DNA of 64,000 nucleotides from Plantago major (GCA_026545765.1 CM048839.1:84435914-84499913); one strand, 5' to 3'; counted from the first letter of the stretch, positions 33,013-45,360 are shown. Notes: generated by a model not told the origin, from the letters alone. A program made the numbers and translations.

Positions 33013-36000
33013 TCATGTACTGGACTCGGAGAGTTCGACCACTTCTTCCGGTCGCTCAATGAACCCGTGGAAGTATGGTTTAACTCGCTGCCCATTAACC
33101 TTGAAGGTGGATCCGTCAGCGGGATTCAAGAGTTCGACAGCACCGTGCGGTGCCACTTGAATTATCGTGTACGGTCCGTCCCAACGCGAACGCAACTTTC
33201 CTGGAAACAGTTTAAGATGAGAGTTAAAAACCAAAACTTTCATACCTGGGTGCAAGTCCTTGCGGATTATCCCCTTGTCATGATACTCCTTCGTCTTCTG
33301 CTTGTAAATCTTTGCATTCTCAAAGGCAAGGTGGCAGAGTTCTTCCAGCTCGGAGATTTACATCAATTGTTCCTCCCCAGCAGCCTGCATATCGAGATTG
33401 AGCTCCTTGGTGGCCCATGCCGCTTTGTGCTCCAACTCCACGGGAAGATGACAAGCTTTTCCATAAACCAACCGGTAGGGGGTTGTACCAATAACATTCT
33501 TGTAGCAGGTTCTGTAGGCCCACAGTGCATCATCTAGCTTGGTTGACCAATCCTTACGGTTCGGTTTTACGACCCTCGAGAGAATGCTCTTGATTTGCCA
33601 ATTGCTGGCTTCCACTTGACCAGAAGTTTGTGGGTGGTATGCAGTTGCGACACGGTGTTGCACTCCATACTTCACAAGCAGGTTCGCGAAGGAACGGTTA
33701 ATAAAGTGAGATCTGCCATCGCTAATGATTGTTCTGGGTGTACCAAACCTGCTGAAAATATTCTTGGACAAGAAAGAGAGCACAACTTTGGAATCGTTAG
33801 TTTTGGTGGCCATAGCCTCCACCCACTTAGTCACATAGTCCACCGCAACAAGAATATATTCATTACCATTACTTTTGGAAAAGGGTCCCATAAAGTCAAT
33901 ACCCCAAACATCAAAGGGTTCTACCACAAGATTGCTGGTCAAAGGCATCTCATTACGCTTGCTAATGTTACCACTACACTGACATGCATCACAACTAGCA
34001 CAAAACTTATGAGCATCTTTAAATAGAGAGGGCCAAAAGAAACCTGATTGAAGAACCTTTAGGGCGGTTTTCTTCCCGCTGTAGTGCCCTCCACACTGCA
34101 TGGTATGACAAATGGTGAGAACACTGCCTACTTCACTCCCTGGAATGCAGCGCCGTAGGATGCCATTAGCTCCCTCCTTGAAAAGGTGGGGGTCATCCCA
34201 AAAGTTGCCATTGGTTCGCCGCTCAAAGTTCCTTCTTTCCTACGAAGACATGTTAGCTGGGAAAACACCTGCAACAAGAAAATTCACAATATCTGGAAAC
34301 CAAGGCTCTAAGCTAACAGAGAATTGATGCTCATCAGGTAGGTCATCAGGGATAGGTGGAGAAGGGGAGATTGTCTTAGGATCAAGCCTAGATAAATGGT
34401 CAGCAACAAGATTATCTTTACCACACTTATCAACTATTTCGCAATCGAACTCCTGTAACATCAAAACCCACCAAATGAGGCATGGCTTAGAATCACTCTT
34501 CGCCATGAGGTGGCGGATCGCGGCATGATCCGTGTGGATGATCACCTTGAACCTTTTCAGATACGAGCGGAATTTATCCAATGCGAAAAGAACCGCTAGG
34601 AATTCTTTCTCAGTTGTGGTGTAGTTAACCTGCGCAGGATTAAGTGTCTTGCTGGCATAGTAAATTACATGAAAGTGTCCATTTATCCTTTGTCCTAAAA
34701 CAGCACCTAAAGCGAAATCAGAAGCATCGCACATAATCTCAAAGGGTAAGGACGGTCGAGGCAACAACAACAACAATAGGAGCGGAAACGAGCTGCTCTT
34801 TCAAGATGTTAAAGGCCTGCATGCATTCATCATTGAAAACAAAAGGCACATCTTTCATAAGCAAGTTACTCAAACACTTAGCAATCTTCGAAAAATCCTT
34901 AATGAATCTCCTATGAAAACAAACATGCCCAAGGAAAGATTGCAGCTCTTTTACACAAGTGGGAGGGGAAGTTTAACAATCACATCGAGCTTTGCTCTAT
35001 GAACTTCTATCCCGCGTTTTAAGACTACATGCCCTAAGACAAGTCCTTCTCTAACCATAAAGTGACTTTTTTCCCAGCTAAGAGTTAAATTACACTCAAT
35101 GCAGCGTTTAAGCACTTTATCAAGTTTATTCAAGCAATCAGCAAAAGAGTCTCCAAAAAGAGAGAAGTCATCCATGAAGACCTCTATAAAATCCTGCACC
35201 ATGTCAGAAAATATAGAAAGCATGCATCTTTGAAAAGTAGCAGGAGCGTTGCAGAGTCTGAAAGGCATTCTGCGATAGGCGAAAGTCCCATAGGGACAAG
35301 TAGATGTCGTCTTCTCCTGATCCTCCTGAGCAATGGGTATTTGGTAGAAACCTGAAAGACCATCCAAAAAACAATAGAACTCTCGCCCAGCAAGGCGGTT
35401 AAGCATCTCATCAATGAATGGCAGAGGGAAGTGGTCTTTCTTAGTGGTTGCGTTTAGTTTCCTATAGTCAATGCACACACGCCGGTGATTTTTCTTACCG
35501 GGACCTCTACGCCCTTCTCGTTTGTTTCGACAGTAACCCCCGACTTCTTAGGAACTACATGCACAGAACTCACCCATCTACTATCAGCTATGGGGTAAAT
35601 TATATCGTGCTCAAGCATCTTGAGGATCTCAGTTTCACTACATCTTGCATGACAGGGTTAAGCCTGCGCTGGGGTTGCCTAACTGGTTTAGCATCATCTT
35701 CTAAACTTATCCTGTGTGTGCAATAAGTTGCGCTAATGCCCTTAATATCTCCAATTCCCCATCCTATGACCGCAAAATTCTCCTTAAGAAGCTCAACAAG
35801 TTGGTTCTCTTCTTCCTTTTGCAATTTCGAAGAGATTATCATAGGTTTGGACCGATTTTTACCAAGGAAAGCATACTTAAGGTGGGATGGGAGTTCCTTA
35901 AGGTCAGTCCTAGGGGGTTCGATTTCCCCAGTATTGCTACTGAGGGAGTCGAATTCACCTAATGGTTCACTAAGGGGATCAAGTTCACCTGCTGGTTCAG

Positions 36001-36780
36001 TTTCAGCTGAATCTAAAGTACAGATTAGCTCAGGACTTTCCTACTCACAATTCCCTTATCAGGATCTAGTGTCAAAGCTGGCTCTAACTTATCGCTAGCA
36101 ATATCATCAAGAAGAGCAGTATATACACAGTCATCAATGATGCAATGAAATTCTTTGGCAATCTCATGTTCTGTTTCACAATCGGTAACATAATAGGCAT
36201 TAGAGTTACCTGTAGGACGGACTGCATCCTTGCTGATTCAATTACCTCCGATATCCATCGCTATCTTCCCTTCTGCAACGTCGACTTGAAGTTTGACGGT
36301 TTTCATGAACGGCCTTCCTAGCAAAATCACATGGTTCCTGCTGCTGGTTGCTGCATTGCTGGGAGGTAGAACTACAAAATCTGCTGGGACCAAGTATGTG
36401 TCAACCTTGACCAAAGCATCCCGTATAATACCGAGTGGTCGCTGGAGACTACAATCAGCCATCTACAAAGTCATATTCACAGGTTCCAACTTTCCCAATC
36501 CGAGCTCCTGATACAGGTCATGGGTAATAAGATTAATGCTCGCTCCCAAGTCGAGTATACCTTTCACTATTTTCCCATTCTCCATTTGTATATCAATCAT
36601 GAAACTCCCTGGGTCTTGCTGTTTCAATGGTAATCCGATCACAAAATTTGCTGTTTCTGGAAGAATCAGCTTTTTAGTAGACGAAAGCTTCTTCTTATTA
36701 GCATTCAGGTCCTTGAAGAACTTAGGATAGGAGGGGACATTATCGATAAGCTCCAGCAGTGGCATGTTCATGTTAACTTT
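33013..36780 (-). pseudogene. Athila-type pol fossil (protease, RT, RNase H, integrase)
   Basis: From high to low coordinates: end of gag and protease (GILDLGASINLIT), reverse transcriptase (MCIDYRKLNATTKKDHFPLP; FMDDFSLFG), RNase H ([25 protein letters not shown]), integrase zinc-binding region (CASCDACQC) and catalytic core ([24 protein letters not shown]), and the integrase C-terminus near 33,255-33,013 (KLRSRWDGPYTI). This order is standard Ty3/gypsy and the motif wording is Athila-like. Broken by roughly five to ten changes. Confidence 0.88.
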
Positions 36781-37205
36781 TCAAAGCATTGATGGGAAAG
36801 ACTGAGACATCTTCTCTGGGCATCCCCAAAGAATATTGGGGTAATGTCCTCATTTGTATGGCGGCTTGTAGTTGTAGAATTTGTGCCTCACTACATCCTG
36901 CCAAGATTTGATCTGCTGTAGTTTGAGGGTAGTGGACAGATAAAGGATCCTGTGGCATAGGGGAGGTTAGATCATTCCTTGTAGGGATTGATCCGGACAC
37001 TTCCAGTTCGTTTCTTTCTTCATGTTCGGGGATGTCCCTGTTTTCAGAGGTTCTTCGGTTTTCTCCTGAGTTCAGAGATTGTTGGATGGAGATTCCTGCA
37101 TTTGAGGTGGCTGTTCTAGCACGGGTAGAAGGTATCTTCGTTGTTTGCTTCTTAGCTGGTGCCATGGCCTTTTGTACTTAGGGATTCCCACAGACGGCGC
37201 CAATA
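36781..37205 (-). pseudogene. Tat-type leader region and primer site
   Basis: A basic leader frame beginning MAPAKKQTTK (about 37,165) lies just inside the LTR at 37,206. The primer region TTGGCGCCGTCTGTGGGAA sits at about 37,185-37,204 on the minus strand. The wording is Tat-like and differs from the Athila pol it abuts at about 36.78 kb; that border is where I place one end of the rearranged segment. Confidence 0.7.
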
Positions 37206-38067
37206 TGATGTGGGGTAAATCCGGTTAAGTCAAATTTGTGGGTCAAGAGCGTAATTCAGAAGAGTCCAGTGGTCAGGTCGTGTGGTTTGGATCGTTTTAG
37301 TTTGCGGGTCCGGCAAGAGCTTAGTAGTTGGGTCCGGCAAACCGGGGTCCGATAAGAGTAACCTGGGTCCTCCTTAAGCTAGATCTAGAGTCCGTCATTA
37401 GCTTGATCCGTATTGCTATGAACCCAGATAAGGCAATCCAAGTCGTCAGTTCAGTGATGGTCCGTCTCCTGGCAGGGGCCGGCAAAGTTCGATCCGGACA
37501 TCTCCTGGGGACAAAAGGAAGGGGTTAGACCCTTTTGGGCCGGCCTGCCGTGGGCAGTCCGGACTAAGACTCAACTTGTGTGACGGGCTGATCGAGTTAT
37601 CTCGGACCCGAAACTTAGAGAGTAGATTTTTTAGTAGTGGTTACGTACCTTAATGAGTAGTAAATGCGGGCTATTTATAGAGGAGGCTTGGGGGACAGGC
37701 TGTCTGCGTCCCCGGGATCTTGTCGGCTTGGCGATAGCGCACCACGTGCTCTCGGAGGTAGGTGGCGCGTTTATCTCACGTTAGTTTATGGCGGACTTCC
37801 TGCAGACGGACCCTTTGTAGTGACCAAAGTCCGTTAAGACCTTAATGCCAGTTTTTTGGGGTACTTTTCTTTAGGACTTATAGCGAGGTTCTCTTGTTCT
37901 GGAACTCTTTATTGGTGCCGGACTTTATGTTAAGTAAGTTTGTCTTGTGCCGGGCTTTCCTTCTGGGTGACGGACCCAACTTCTCTGACTGGCTAAAAGC
38001 GTTTCTCGAGTTCTTGGACGTTGGTAGAAAGGTCTAATCCGTTGGAGGGACTTATATGTCCATATCA
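37206..38067 (-). mobile_element. LTR of a Tat-type Ty3/gypsy element
   Basis: 862 bp, minus orientation, ends TGATAT...CACATCA. Outer flank ATCTC at 38,068-38,072 is the expected half of a target duplication. No second copy of this LTR is present in the window. A Tat-type gag lies at 60.9-62.6 kb on the plus strand and may belong to the same insertion. Confidence 0.8.
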
Positions 38068-38072
38068 ATCTC

Positions 38073-38399
38073 ATTAAAAAGAAAAGATTGCTCCAACAAA
38101 ACATTGGATTACGCACTTTTCAGACCTAACCTTGAGGTGTTGGATGAAAATACCAGATTAACTTATGGCAACATGCTGGATGCACAGTTAGATGCAGTGC
38201 ACTCGGCTATTAAACGCCTTGGATTCTCGGACATTAATATAGTTATAGTCGAGACTGGGTGGCCTTCTAAAGGTGATGCAGGACAAATAGGGGTTGATCT
38301 TGAGGCAATGATACAATGTAAAATTGATGCACCATGTGTCATCAGGCATTGGGACACCACTCATGCCGAACCGGACATTTGATACGTACATTTTATCTG
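38073..38399 (+). pseudogene. GH17 beta-1,3-glucanase fragment (second copy)
   Basis: Covers the C-terminal third of the glucanase, from CSNKTLDYALFRPNL through the nucleophile region (VETGWPSKGD, with Ile-Val in place of Ile-Ala before it). The 5' part of exon 2 is absent: immediately upstream is CATTAAAAAGAAAAG, a word otherwise found just before glucanase exon 1 at 53,030, suggesting an internal deletion. It is fused to the same helicase tail as the first copy. Non-functional. Confidence 0.8.
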
Positions 38400-39332
38400 C
38401 TGTAACTCTGGATATCATGATGAGTCCATCCAACGAGACGAAGGTCCCGATCAATTTTGATATGATATAATTTCCCATATATGCGTCCTTTAATAGGACC
38501 ATAAATAAGAGCCAGTGACAATCTATCTCACACGTCGGACTCTACCTCCCCACTCGTATTCAGCCACAGTCAGTTATATGTTGCTCTATCTAAAGTTACC
38601 AGCAGGAAGGGATTGAAGGTATTGATTTGTGATGAGGGGGTAATGCATATTACATGACAAGAAATGTGGTCTATAAGCAAGTGTTCGAAAAGTTTTGAAG
38701 TAATATTATCTTTTATGTGTATAAACTTTAGCAAATTATTATATCGTTGTTTTGATGCGGTGCAATTCGAGGAGGTTTATATGCAGAAAATGGCGCATCC
38801 GAAGTTGCTGCGGAAGTGTCAGATTTCAGCCATCGGAGGTCGTCTGGAGAGTTAAAATCGCATTTTTATAAATTTTGGGCACTTTTTACAATTTTTAATA
38901 GTTATTAGAAGTCGTTTTGTATTAGGTTTCCTTTACAGCAAGTTAGGTTTTCAGTATTTAAGCATTCTTAGACGTTTTTGTGAGGCAGTTTTGATTGATT
39001 AATAAAAAAATGAGGTTTCCTCAAAATCTATCAATTTTCGGTATTCTACGTAATCAACGAACTTTGATAAAGAGTTCTTCCTAGCCACGTACGCTGCATC
39101 ATGTTTTGTATATGTCCGTGTTCAATCTCACTAATCTATATCCTTTTTACAAGTGCTCTTTTTTACAGGCATGTAATACTTCTGATGCAATGTTGAAACA
39201 TTTATATCATTTTTTTTTTAATTGTAGTTTTTATATGTTTGTCAACTTTAGCATGTTATGATACAATTTATTCATTTCATAGTTTCAGTTTTGATGCTAT
39301 GCCCCATCGAGTATCGACAGACAATTTACTGG
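38400..39332 (+). mobile_element. Helitron helicase tail and 3' end, second copy
   Basis: Plus-strand counterpart of 20,626-21,225: SQLYVALSKVTSRKGLKVLI near 38,562-38,620, helicase tail to about 38,697, and a CTGG|T 3' end at 39,329-39,332. Interrupted by a 349-bp solo LTR. Confidence 0.7.
38753..39101. mobile_element. Small solo LTR
   Basis: 349 bp with TGATGC...GCATCA ends and the exact 5-bp duplication TGTTT on both sides (38,748-38,752 and 39,102-39,106). It is absent from the otherwise matching sequence at 20.8 kb, which gives the empty site directly. It contains an AATAAA-type signal near 39,000. The family is undetermined; size and ends suit a small Ty3/gypsy LTR. Confidence 0.88.
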
Positions 39333-39383
39333 TTGGTAACTCCACAACTAAACCAAAATTACAATCCAAACAGGAAAAAACGG

Positions 39384-41352
39384 AAGCCAAAGTCTTGGAA
39401 AATGTAAGATTTTTCTAAAAGATAGGAAAGTCAACGTTTTTGTGGTTTTTCGCGGTTTTTTGGTTTTAACGGTCTGACCGGCCGAGTTTCTTAAAAAACC
39501 GCTGAAACACACATTTTTCGTTATGCTTTTAATAGATTATGTTTTGGTTTTAAGTTAATAACAATGAAAGTTACAGTTTTAACATATTTTATTAATGTTT
39601 TAAGAGATGATGTGATGGTTTTAATGTGTCGATATTATATGTTTCAATTATGGTTTTAACCTCGTTTGTTAATTTGTTAAGATATAGTGTAATGGTTTTA
39701 AGGGCCTAAATAATAGTTTTAAGTGACAATCTAATAGTATCATTAAACCACCGTTAAACAAGCCTAAAAGTTTCAGGGATGTCATTAAAACATCAATAAA
39801 CAAGCTTAAAATAAGATACTTGATACATTCAATCATTACAATATTAAAATTCAGTCATCCAAAAGTTTTAAAACATCTATTCTCATAGTAAGAAAATTAT
39901 AATAAACGTTCATTCAGTGTTTTTATACAAATGCAATCTGAGTTGTTAAAATAGGATCTTTTTCAATTAAACTTGTTGGTGAACTTCGGCATCCTGCCTT
40001 TTGTTGCTTTGAGAGACCTATCATCAAACTTGATGTCATCATCAGCACCTGCTTAAAACATTCAGTGACTGGGTTAAAACCATAAAAACTATCACATTGG
40101 TGCTTAAAAACAACGAAGGAACATGCAACACAAGCTAAAAACAGTAACATTGATCCTTAAAAGCATAAAAGTGCATTTTAAAACTATAACAAAGTAGGAA
40201 CATGCAACACAAGCTAAAAATAGTAACATTGATACATAAAATCATAATTGTGCCTCTTAAATCTATAACAAAACATTTGCAAAAAATCAAATCATAAATA
40301 TTTCGTAGAAGCTAAAACACTAACGTTGATGCTTAAAACTACAACATTAGGTTTTAAAATTATAACATATGCGCTAAAAATAATAATATGCAGAAATATT
40401 CAATAAACTAAATATAGCAACATTAATGTTTAAAATCATAACAGTGCATCTTAAAACTTTAACAATGCCTCTTAAAACTATAACAAAGCACGAACATGCA
40501 ACACAAGCTAAAAACGGTAATATTGGTACTTAAAACCATAATAGTACAGCTTGAAACTATAACAATGCCCCTTAAAACTATGACAAAACATTTGCAAAAA
40601 TTCAAACTATAAACATTTCACCAGAGGCTAAAAACACTAACGTTGCTGCTTAAAACGACAATATAAGGTCTTAAAACTATAACATATACGCTAAAACAAT
40701 AACAAACCGAAACATTAAACACAAGCTAAAACCATAACAACGATACGTAAAACTATAACACCGGCTCTTAAAACCATAACAAAGCACCAGATTGCGAAAT
40801 TCGATTTTCACTGTACGAATTTCAGATCTGAAACCAAATCTGCAAACATGAGATCGTAAAATCAACGAAAAACGACAAATAAAAGGTCAAATTTCACTTC
40901 CAATTGAGATTTTAACGAAAAAAGTAAGATGAATTTGTTGCTTTGAACATTTTAGCAATTGGATCTGAAAATTCGGTGAAAATCCGGCAAGATCCGACAG
41001 AAATCCGGCGAAACTAGAGAGAGAGAGAAAGAGAAATGGACCGGTACATTTGATTGCCGCCGTGTTTGAGCACCATAATTTCCGGCTGAGGATATGGATC
41101 CGGCGGCGGTTCCGACGGATGAAGAGAGAGAGAGAGGGGTTTGAATGTTTCTCTCTTTACGGTTTTTGTAGAGAGAGAAAGATTGTTGGGTTTTGTGAAT
41201 TTTGTGAAAGAATGTGTTATTATTTGGATATTTATATAAAAGCTACTAACTGGTTTGTAGTGTTTCTGACCGGTTCTATATTGTAAAAATCGAATTTTTT
41301 TATAGATTACGAAAATTTTCCCTTTTACTATACTTACTCAAAACGAAATCCT
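39384..41352 (-). mobile_element. Unclassified insertion with degenerate repeats, possible relative of the Ulp1 element
   Basis: This 2-kb block interrupts the kelch 3' flank; the matching site at about 20,575 lacks it. The interior (39,700-40,800) is a degenerate repeat with core TTAAAACTATAACAAT, nearly the same as the intronic repeat of the Ulp1-like gene (TTAAAAACTAGACAAT). The right part (40,900-41,200) has GA-rich leader-like DNA. Possible terminal similarity (GGAAAATG... and ...ATTTTCCC) is MULE-like, but I could not find a 9-bp duplication. No coding region. Confidence 0.5.
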
Positions 41353-41388
41353 AGATTTAAATTGACACTTGATAGCATGCCAAACAGA

Positions 41389-42684
41389 CTATAAATAACT
41401 TGCTTCCAGTTTGCTAGATTCATATCTTGACATTGATGATAACACTTGCATGCCGCCAAAAGATTTCATGGTATGGCAGCCGTAACATTTCTTCAGAACA
41501 ATTTCTCTGCCCACGACTTGACAGTCCAGGAAGTCATCTTCATCATTATCAACTCGCCGTCTTGAAACCTTAAATGTCACCACCTCCATATCGTGAAAGT
41601 CCCCGTAACAGTTGTAGCACAGATTGTCGTTACTGCTAACAAGCTGCACTAATCCAAAGTAGCCATCTCGTCCAAGATCAACTAAATTCGAACCATATGA
41701 CATACTACCATAATTATCGGGCAAATCGAAACTCAAAGGCTGGCAATTTACAACACGCCCACCGTAGTCATCCAACAAAAAGGCAACGACATCCACAGGA
41801 TGCTCGTCAGCATAAGGGACCCCGAGCAATATCTTCTCACCCCAACAGATTGCTCTTCCATAGAATCCCAACGGGGGACCACCATGCTTCTTCTTTGGGA
41901 CCTTAGTATCCCTATTTAACAACCTAAACCCATCGGAATATGATGGAGTGACACCACTCTTTGCTTTGTTTTCTAACCAAAAGGTCTCAAATAAATTGCA
42001 ATCCTCCCAGACGCGTTTCTGAGTGTCAAAGGTGAAGGAGGAATTCCCAAGAGAAACATGTAACTTATGACCAATCACTACGTGAGGTAGTAATTCGTGC
42101 TTATGGTGGATCATATTGTCACAATCAAACTCAACGATATTAAAGTTGCTCCTCTTGTCGCCCAGAAGATCAGTCCACTCGTTTTTCTTAACATTATACT
42201 CCAGAAAAGCAAAGGCATTGTCATGACTGTAAGGTTCGGATGTCAAACCGAAAACATAGATGCAATGGCCGCCACCAACTTGCATTAAAAGGGGTCTGCA
42301 CATTCCACGTATCATGTCCCTGCATTCACTGATTAATACTCTTTCAGGCAATTTGCTTAGATCATAGCGGTATACTTCCTCGAGAAGGTGCTCCCTATGA
42401 CGTCCAGAGTCTCGACGTGTACCACCAAAACAGAAGAGAGTTTGTTTTCCTCCCACAAGGGTAGAAATGCAGCTCGTATCATTGTTGGTAGAAGGAGGCA
42501 GATCGAGTTCAAACTTCCGAAAAGGAGTAGACGGGGAAATCAAGGTGTCAACTGGTACGTAAACAAGCCTGTGAGTGTTATCTCTGTAGTTGGCATAATG
42601 GAACATAACAGCATGTTTTTGCTCCTTTGTCTGCTCTTCTTCATTTGGCTGCTGCTGCTGGTGCGTGATAAAAGAAGGCCTCAT
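41389..42684 (-). CDS. Kelch-like beta-propeller protein, copy 2 (open)
   Basis: Single coding exon of 431 codons, intact from MRPSFITHQQQQ to LEASYL. Kelch-type blades are suggested by CISTLVGGKQTLFCFGG, HCIYVFGLTSEP with LEYNVKKNEWTDL, and GRAICWGEKILLGVP. No signal peptide, membrane span or F-box. A Glu/Gln-rich N-terminal stretch precedes the propeller. A leader intron (42,704-42,988) separates the ATG from a CT-rich leader exon. The start is supported by identical position in copy 1. Kelch propellers generally serve in protein binding; the specific role is unknown. It is the best candidate for a functional host gene in this window. Copy 1 is at 19.2 kb and a fragment at 17.8 kb. Confidence 0.82.
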   Translation of the reverse strand: MRPSFITHQQQQPNEEEQTKEQKHAVMFHYANYRDNTHRLVYVPVDTLISPSTPFRKFELDLPPSTNNDTSCISTLVGGKQTLFCFGGTRRDSGRHREHLLEEVYRYDLSKLPERVLISECRDMIRGMCRPLLMQVGGGHCIYVFGLTSEPYSHDNAFAFLEYNVKKNEWTDLLGDKRSNFNIVEFDCDNMIHHKHELLPHVVIGHKLHVSLGNSSFTFDTQKRVWEDCNLFETFWLENKAKSGVTPSYSDGFRLLNRDTKVPKKKHGGPPLGFYGRAICWGEKILLGVPYADEHPVDVVAFLLDDYGGRVVNCQPLSFDLPDNYGSMSYGSNLVDLGRDGYFGLVQLVSSNDNLCYNCYGDFHDMEVVTFKVSRRRVDNDEDDFLDCQVVGREIVLKKCYGCHTMKSFGGMQVLSSMSRYESSKLEASYL

Positions 42685-42703
42685 TTTATATACTTCACTT
42701 AAC

Positions 42704-42988
42704 CTGATGACCAGAAAAAGGAGGACTCACAATTAAGGACATGTCCCTTTGAAAATTAACACAATTACATTCACTGACAGAAATAAAACTAGGATGACAA
42801 AATTACATAGGAAAATCAGAGAAATTGATAATTTAATTATTGAATTGATCTTAGAGCATATCGTTCAGAGCGGAATGGAATGAAATCGAATCGAGATAAT
42901 GAGAAGAAAAGTCACAATAATTAAATGTACATGATACATCGTGATTATAATCGGATTAGGTTAGAAAAAAATAATTCAAGATTAATAC
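42704..42988 (-). other. Leader intron of kelch gene copy 2
   Basis: Donor AAG|GTATTA and acceptor ATCAG at the same places as in copy 1. Leader exon about 42,989-43,075. Confidence 0.7.
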
Positions 42989-43114
42989 CTTAGTTTGGAT
43001 GCGCCGTGCTGTGAAGAAGAGATTCAAGAGAAGAAGAAGATGGGAGAAAGGGTTGAGCTTAGGTTTTAAGTGGAGTATATAAGTTAGGCCCAAGCCCAGG
43101 AATGTAGGCGGTGC

Positions 43115-43860
43115 AGTGTGGAGTATATACCTTAGTAACATAATTCTTGATCTTTGGAGCTTTTTTCACCTTTCGATCGCGAATTCACGTTCCGAGCTTG
43201 AGAGCTTCACTAATTTTCGATTTATGCTTTCTTAATTCTCGAATTAAGTTTTCTTAGTTCATAATCGAAGAATTTTAGGAATATAATGTTAATTTTATGG
43301 GTCTTATTTTTACAAGGAATTGTTAAAATGATTTGAACATAATGAACTTGAAATTTCTTATTTAATATCGCATAAGAGTCGAAAATAATGAAAAAAATAC
43401 AAAAAATCAAAGTAGAAATTTCAGCTATAAAAAATTCTGATATAATTTGAGAAGTAAATATCATATTATTTTTTAATATAAAACTAGAATATCTTCAAAA
43501 AAAAATTAATAAGTTTTGAAAAAAAAAAGTTTGACGGGTTGTTTTGCAAAAAAGAGAAAACCCTATCTAACAATCTTAGACAAGCACAGCCTCTTTGTTT
43601 GCTTTCTTCTCGAACTCCCTTGATTCCTCCAATGTCCATCTTTGCCATCCAATTCCAAATATCCAATCTCCATAGCTGCTGTTTTCGCATCCTTCTTGTC
43701 TTTAGCGTCTGCGCTTCGGGGTAGTTACCAATCTGGGCTCTATAGTGAAGAAGTGAGGTAGAGAGAAACATTTATTTTTGCGAGATGGAGATATTTTGTT
43801 GGGGTAAATAGAAGAGAGAATGTGATTGGGAAGGAAATGTATAGTACGATTCTGGAGAGT
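43115..43860. other. Gene-free stretch
   Basis: AT-rich; an open frame at 43,484-43,771 (minus) has no recognisable domain and I do not support it as a gene. Confidence 0.4.
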
Positions 43861-43864
43861 AAGG

Positions 43865-44618
43865 GTACGTTCTTTTCAACTGAAATTTACTGAATCGAAT
43901 CGAATTGAATCGAATCGAATCAAATCAAACTAATCAATTGAATCAAGAAATTATTGTGTAATAATAATAACAATTATATGATGGTATATATAATCACAAT
44001 TAAAAAAATATATTATTTTTGTCATCTTTCTCACATTCTTCCTACTCTTTTTTCTGTCAATTTACATTTTTATTTATTATTGTATAACAAACTTTAAAAC
44101 CAACCGCGTGGAAAACAATATAAGAATGATAATTCGATTAAAACTGAATTTTAATCGTCGTATAAACTGTCTTTGTCTAGTTTTGCAACATGATATCAAT
44201 GTCCAAGGTGGAGTGGATAATGATTTATTGAACCCGACAAGGAAAGAAACGATGAACAGGGTGCGCAAGGAGATAACATTGAGAATTTGGCGCTCTATTC
44301 CAGGTAATATAGAGCCCGAGGAAGATAATATAGAGTCCGAGGAAGTATGGAGGAATAAATGCAATTTTTCAATATTTGTGATATATAATATTATTTTTAT
44401 AAAGTTTGGTCCGACTTTTGGTTTGGTTTAACTTGTTTTGGAGTTTTTAAACGTGTAGATTTTTTGTTATTTCAAATTGTAACTATACTCTTTATTTCAT
44501 TGATCTACTAAAAGTCATATTAAAAATAAATGTTAGAAAAAAAGTTGAAAATAACTCAATTGGATAATTTTTTTTTATTTTCCTCGTACAAAAGATCGGG
44601 TGTGTAAATAAATGATAA

Positions 44619-44668
<50 letters not shown>

Positions 44669-44782
44669 TAACAACAACAACAACAACAACAACAATAATA
44701 ATAATATGAATTTAATGAATCGAATCGAATCAAGGCGAAATTGAATCGAATCAAATAGTTTTCAGTTGAAAATTAGATAACC
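43865..44782. mobile_element. MITE-like inverted-repeat element with microsatellites
   Basis: Termini are imperfect inverted repeats sharing TTTTCAACTGAAA and AATCGAATCGAAT-type words (43,872-43,920 and 44,712-44,772). The interior holds an (AAT)/(ATT)/(AAC) microsatellite at about 44,620-44,706. No coding region. Target duplication not identified. Confidence 0.55.
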
Positions 44783-45360
44783 CAAAACTTAAATAAAGAT
44801 AATAATGTAAACTGAAAATTTGAAATATGTGGGCCATAGCTTCATTCTTCAAAAGATATATAGCCTTTGTAATTTTGATGATTACCTCAATAATGACTTC
44901 AAAATTTTAGACGTAATAAAAATACAGAGAAATGAGAGAAATGAGGTACCTGAGATACATATTGATGTTATTAATTATATGTATAATGTTTTAACCAATA
45001 TCAATAATGTTTATGAGTTAACATTTTATATCATTTTTTATTTATGTGTACATCACCGATGTTCTTAGTAAAACTTTTAATGTTTTTTGTTATAACTGTA
45101 ATGTTTGTCAATGTCCGTCTCTTTTAGTCTCTCCATAAAACTGTCTGAAGACTTACTCATAAAAATATATAAGTAAAATTTTATTATGAAAATAAATTAA
45201 GTATATCTTCTGCTGGTTCACCAAGCATTGATGGTTCTAGATATAAATTTTTTTTATATTCTTTATTTTGATCAAATTATGGTGAAATATCAATTTAAGT
45301 AGTTATTATTGGGATATATGGAGTAGTTTGATTTTTAATATGAATAGTTACATGTTATAC
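44783..45360. other. Gene-free AT-rich stretch
   Basis: No gene or clear repeat recognised between the MITE-like element and the MULE transposase remnant. Confidence 0.4.

Larger units (their letters stand above)
22337..36780 (-). mobile_element. Athila-type Ty3/gypsy fossil (3' LTR and pol side)
   Basis: Minus-strand element. The LTR (TGATGA...CTCATCA ends) occupies 22,337-22,643 and 30,806-31,668, split by the gag-only LTR element at 22,644-30,800. A polypurine tract (TTTGGGGATTTT) lies next to the LTR at about 31,669-31,680. A gene-free stretch follows, then pol. Its 5-bp target duplication (TGACT on the element strand) matches the one beside the LTR at 58,983. The element is broken by many changes and is moderately old: the two LTRs differ visibly by substitutions and small indels, and a later element sits inside one of them. 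Confidence 0.88.

Noticed and set aside
33595-34026. 143-codon plus-strand frame and other plus frames at 33-36.7 kb
   Set aside because: Antisense shadows of the Athila pol region on the minus strand.
43484-43771. 95-codon minus-strand frame
   Set aside because: No domain, AT-rich surroundings and no splice or promoter support.
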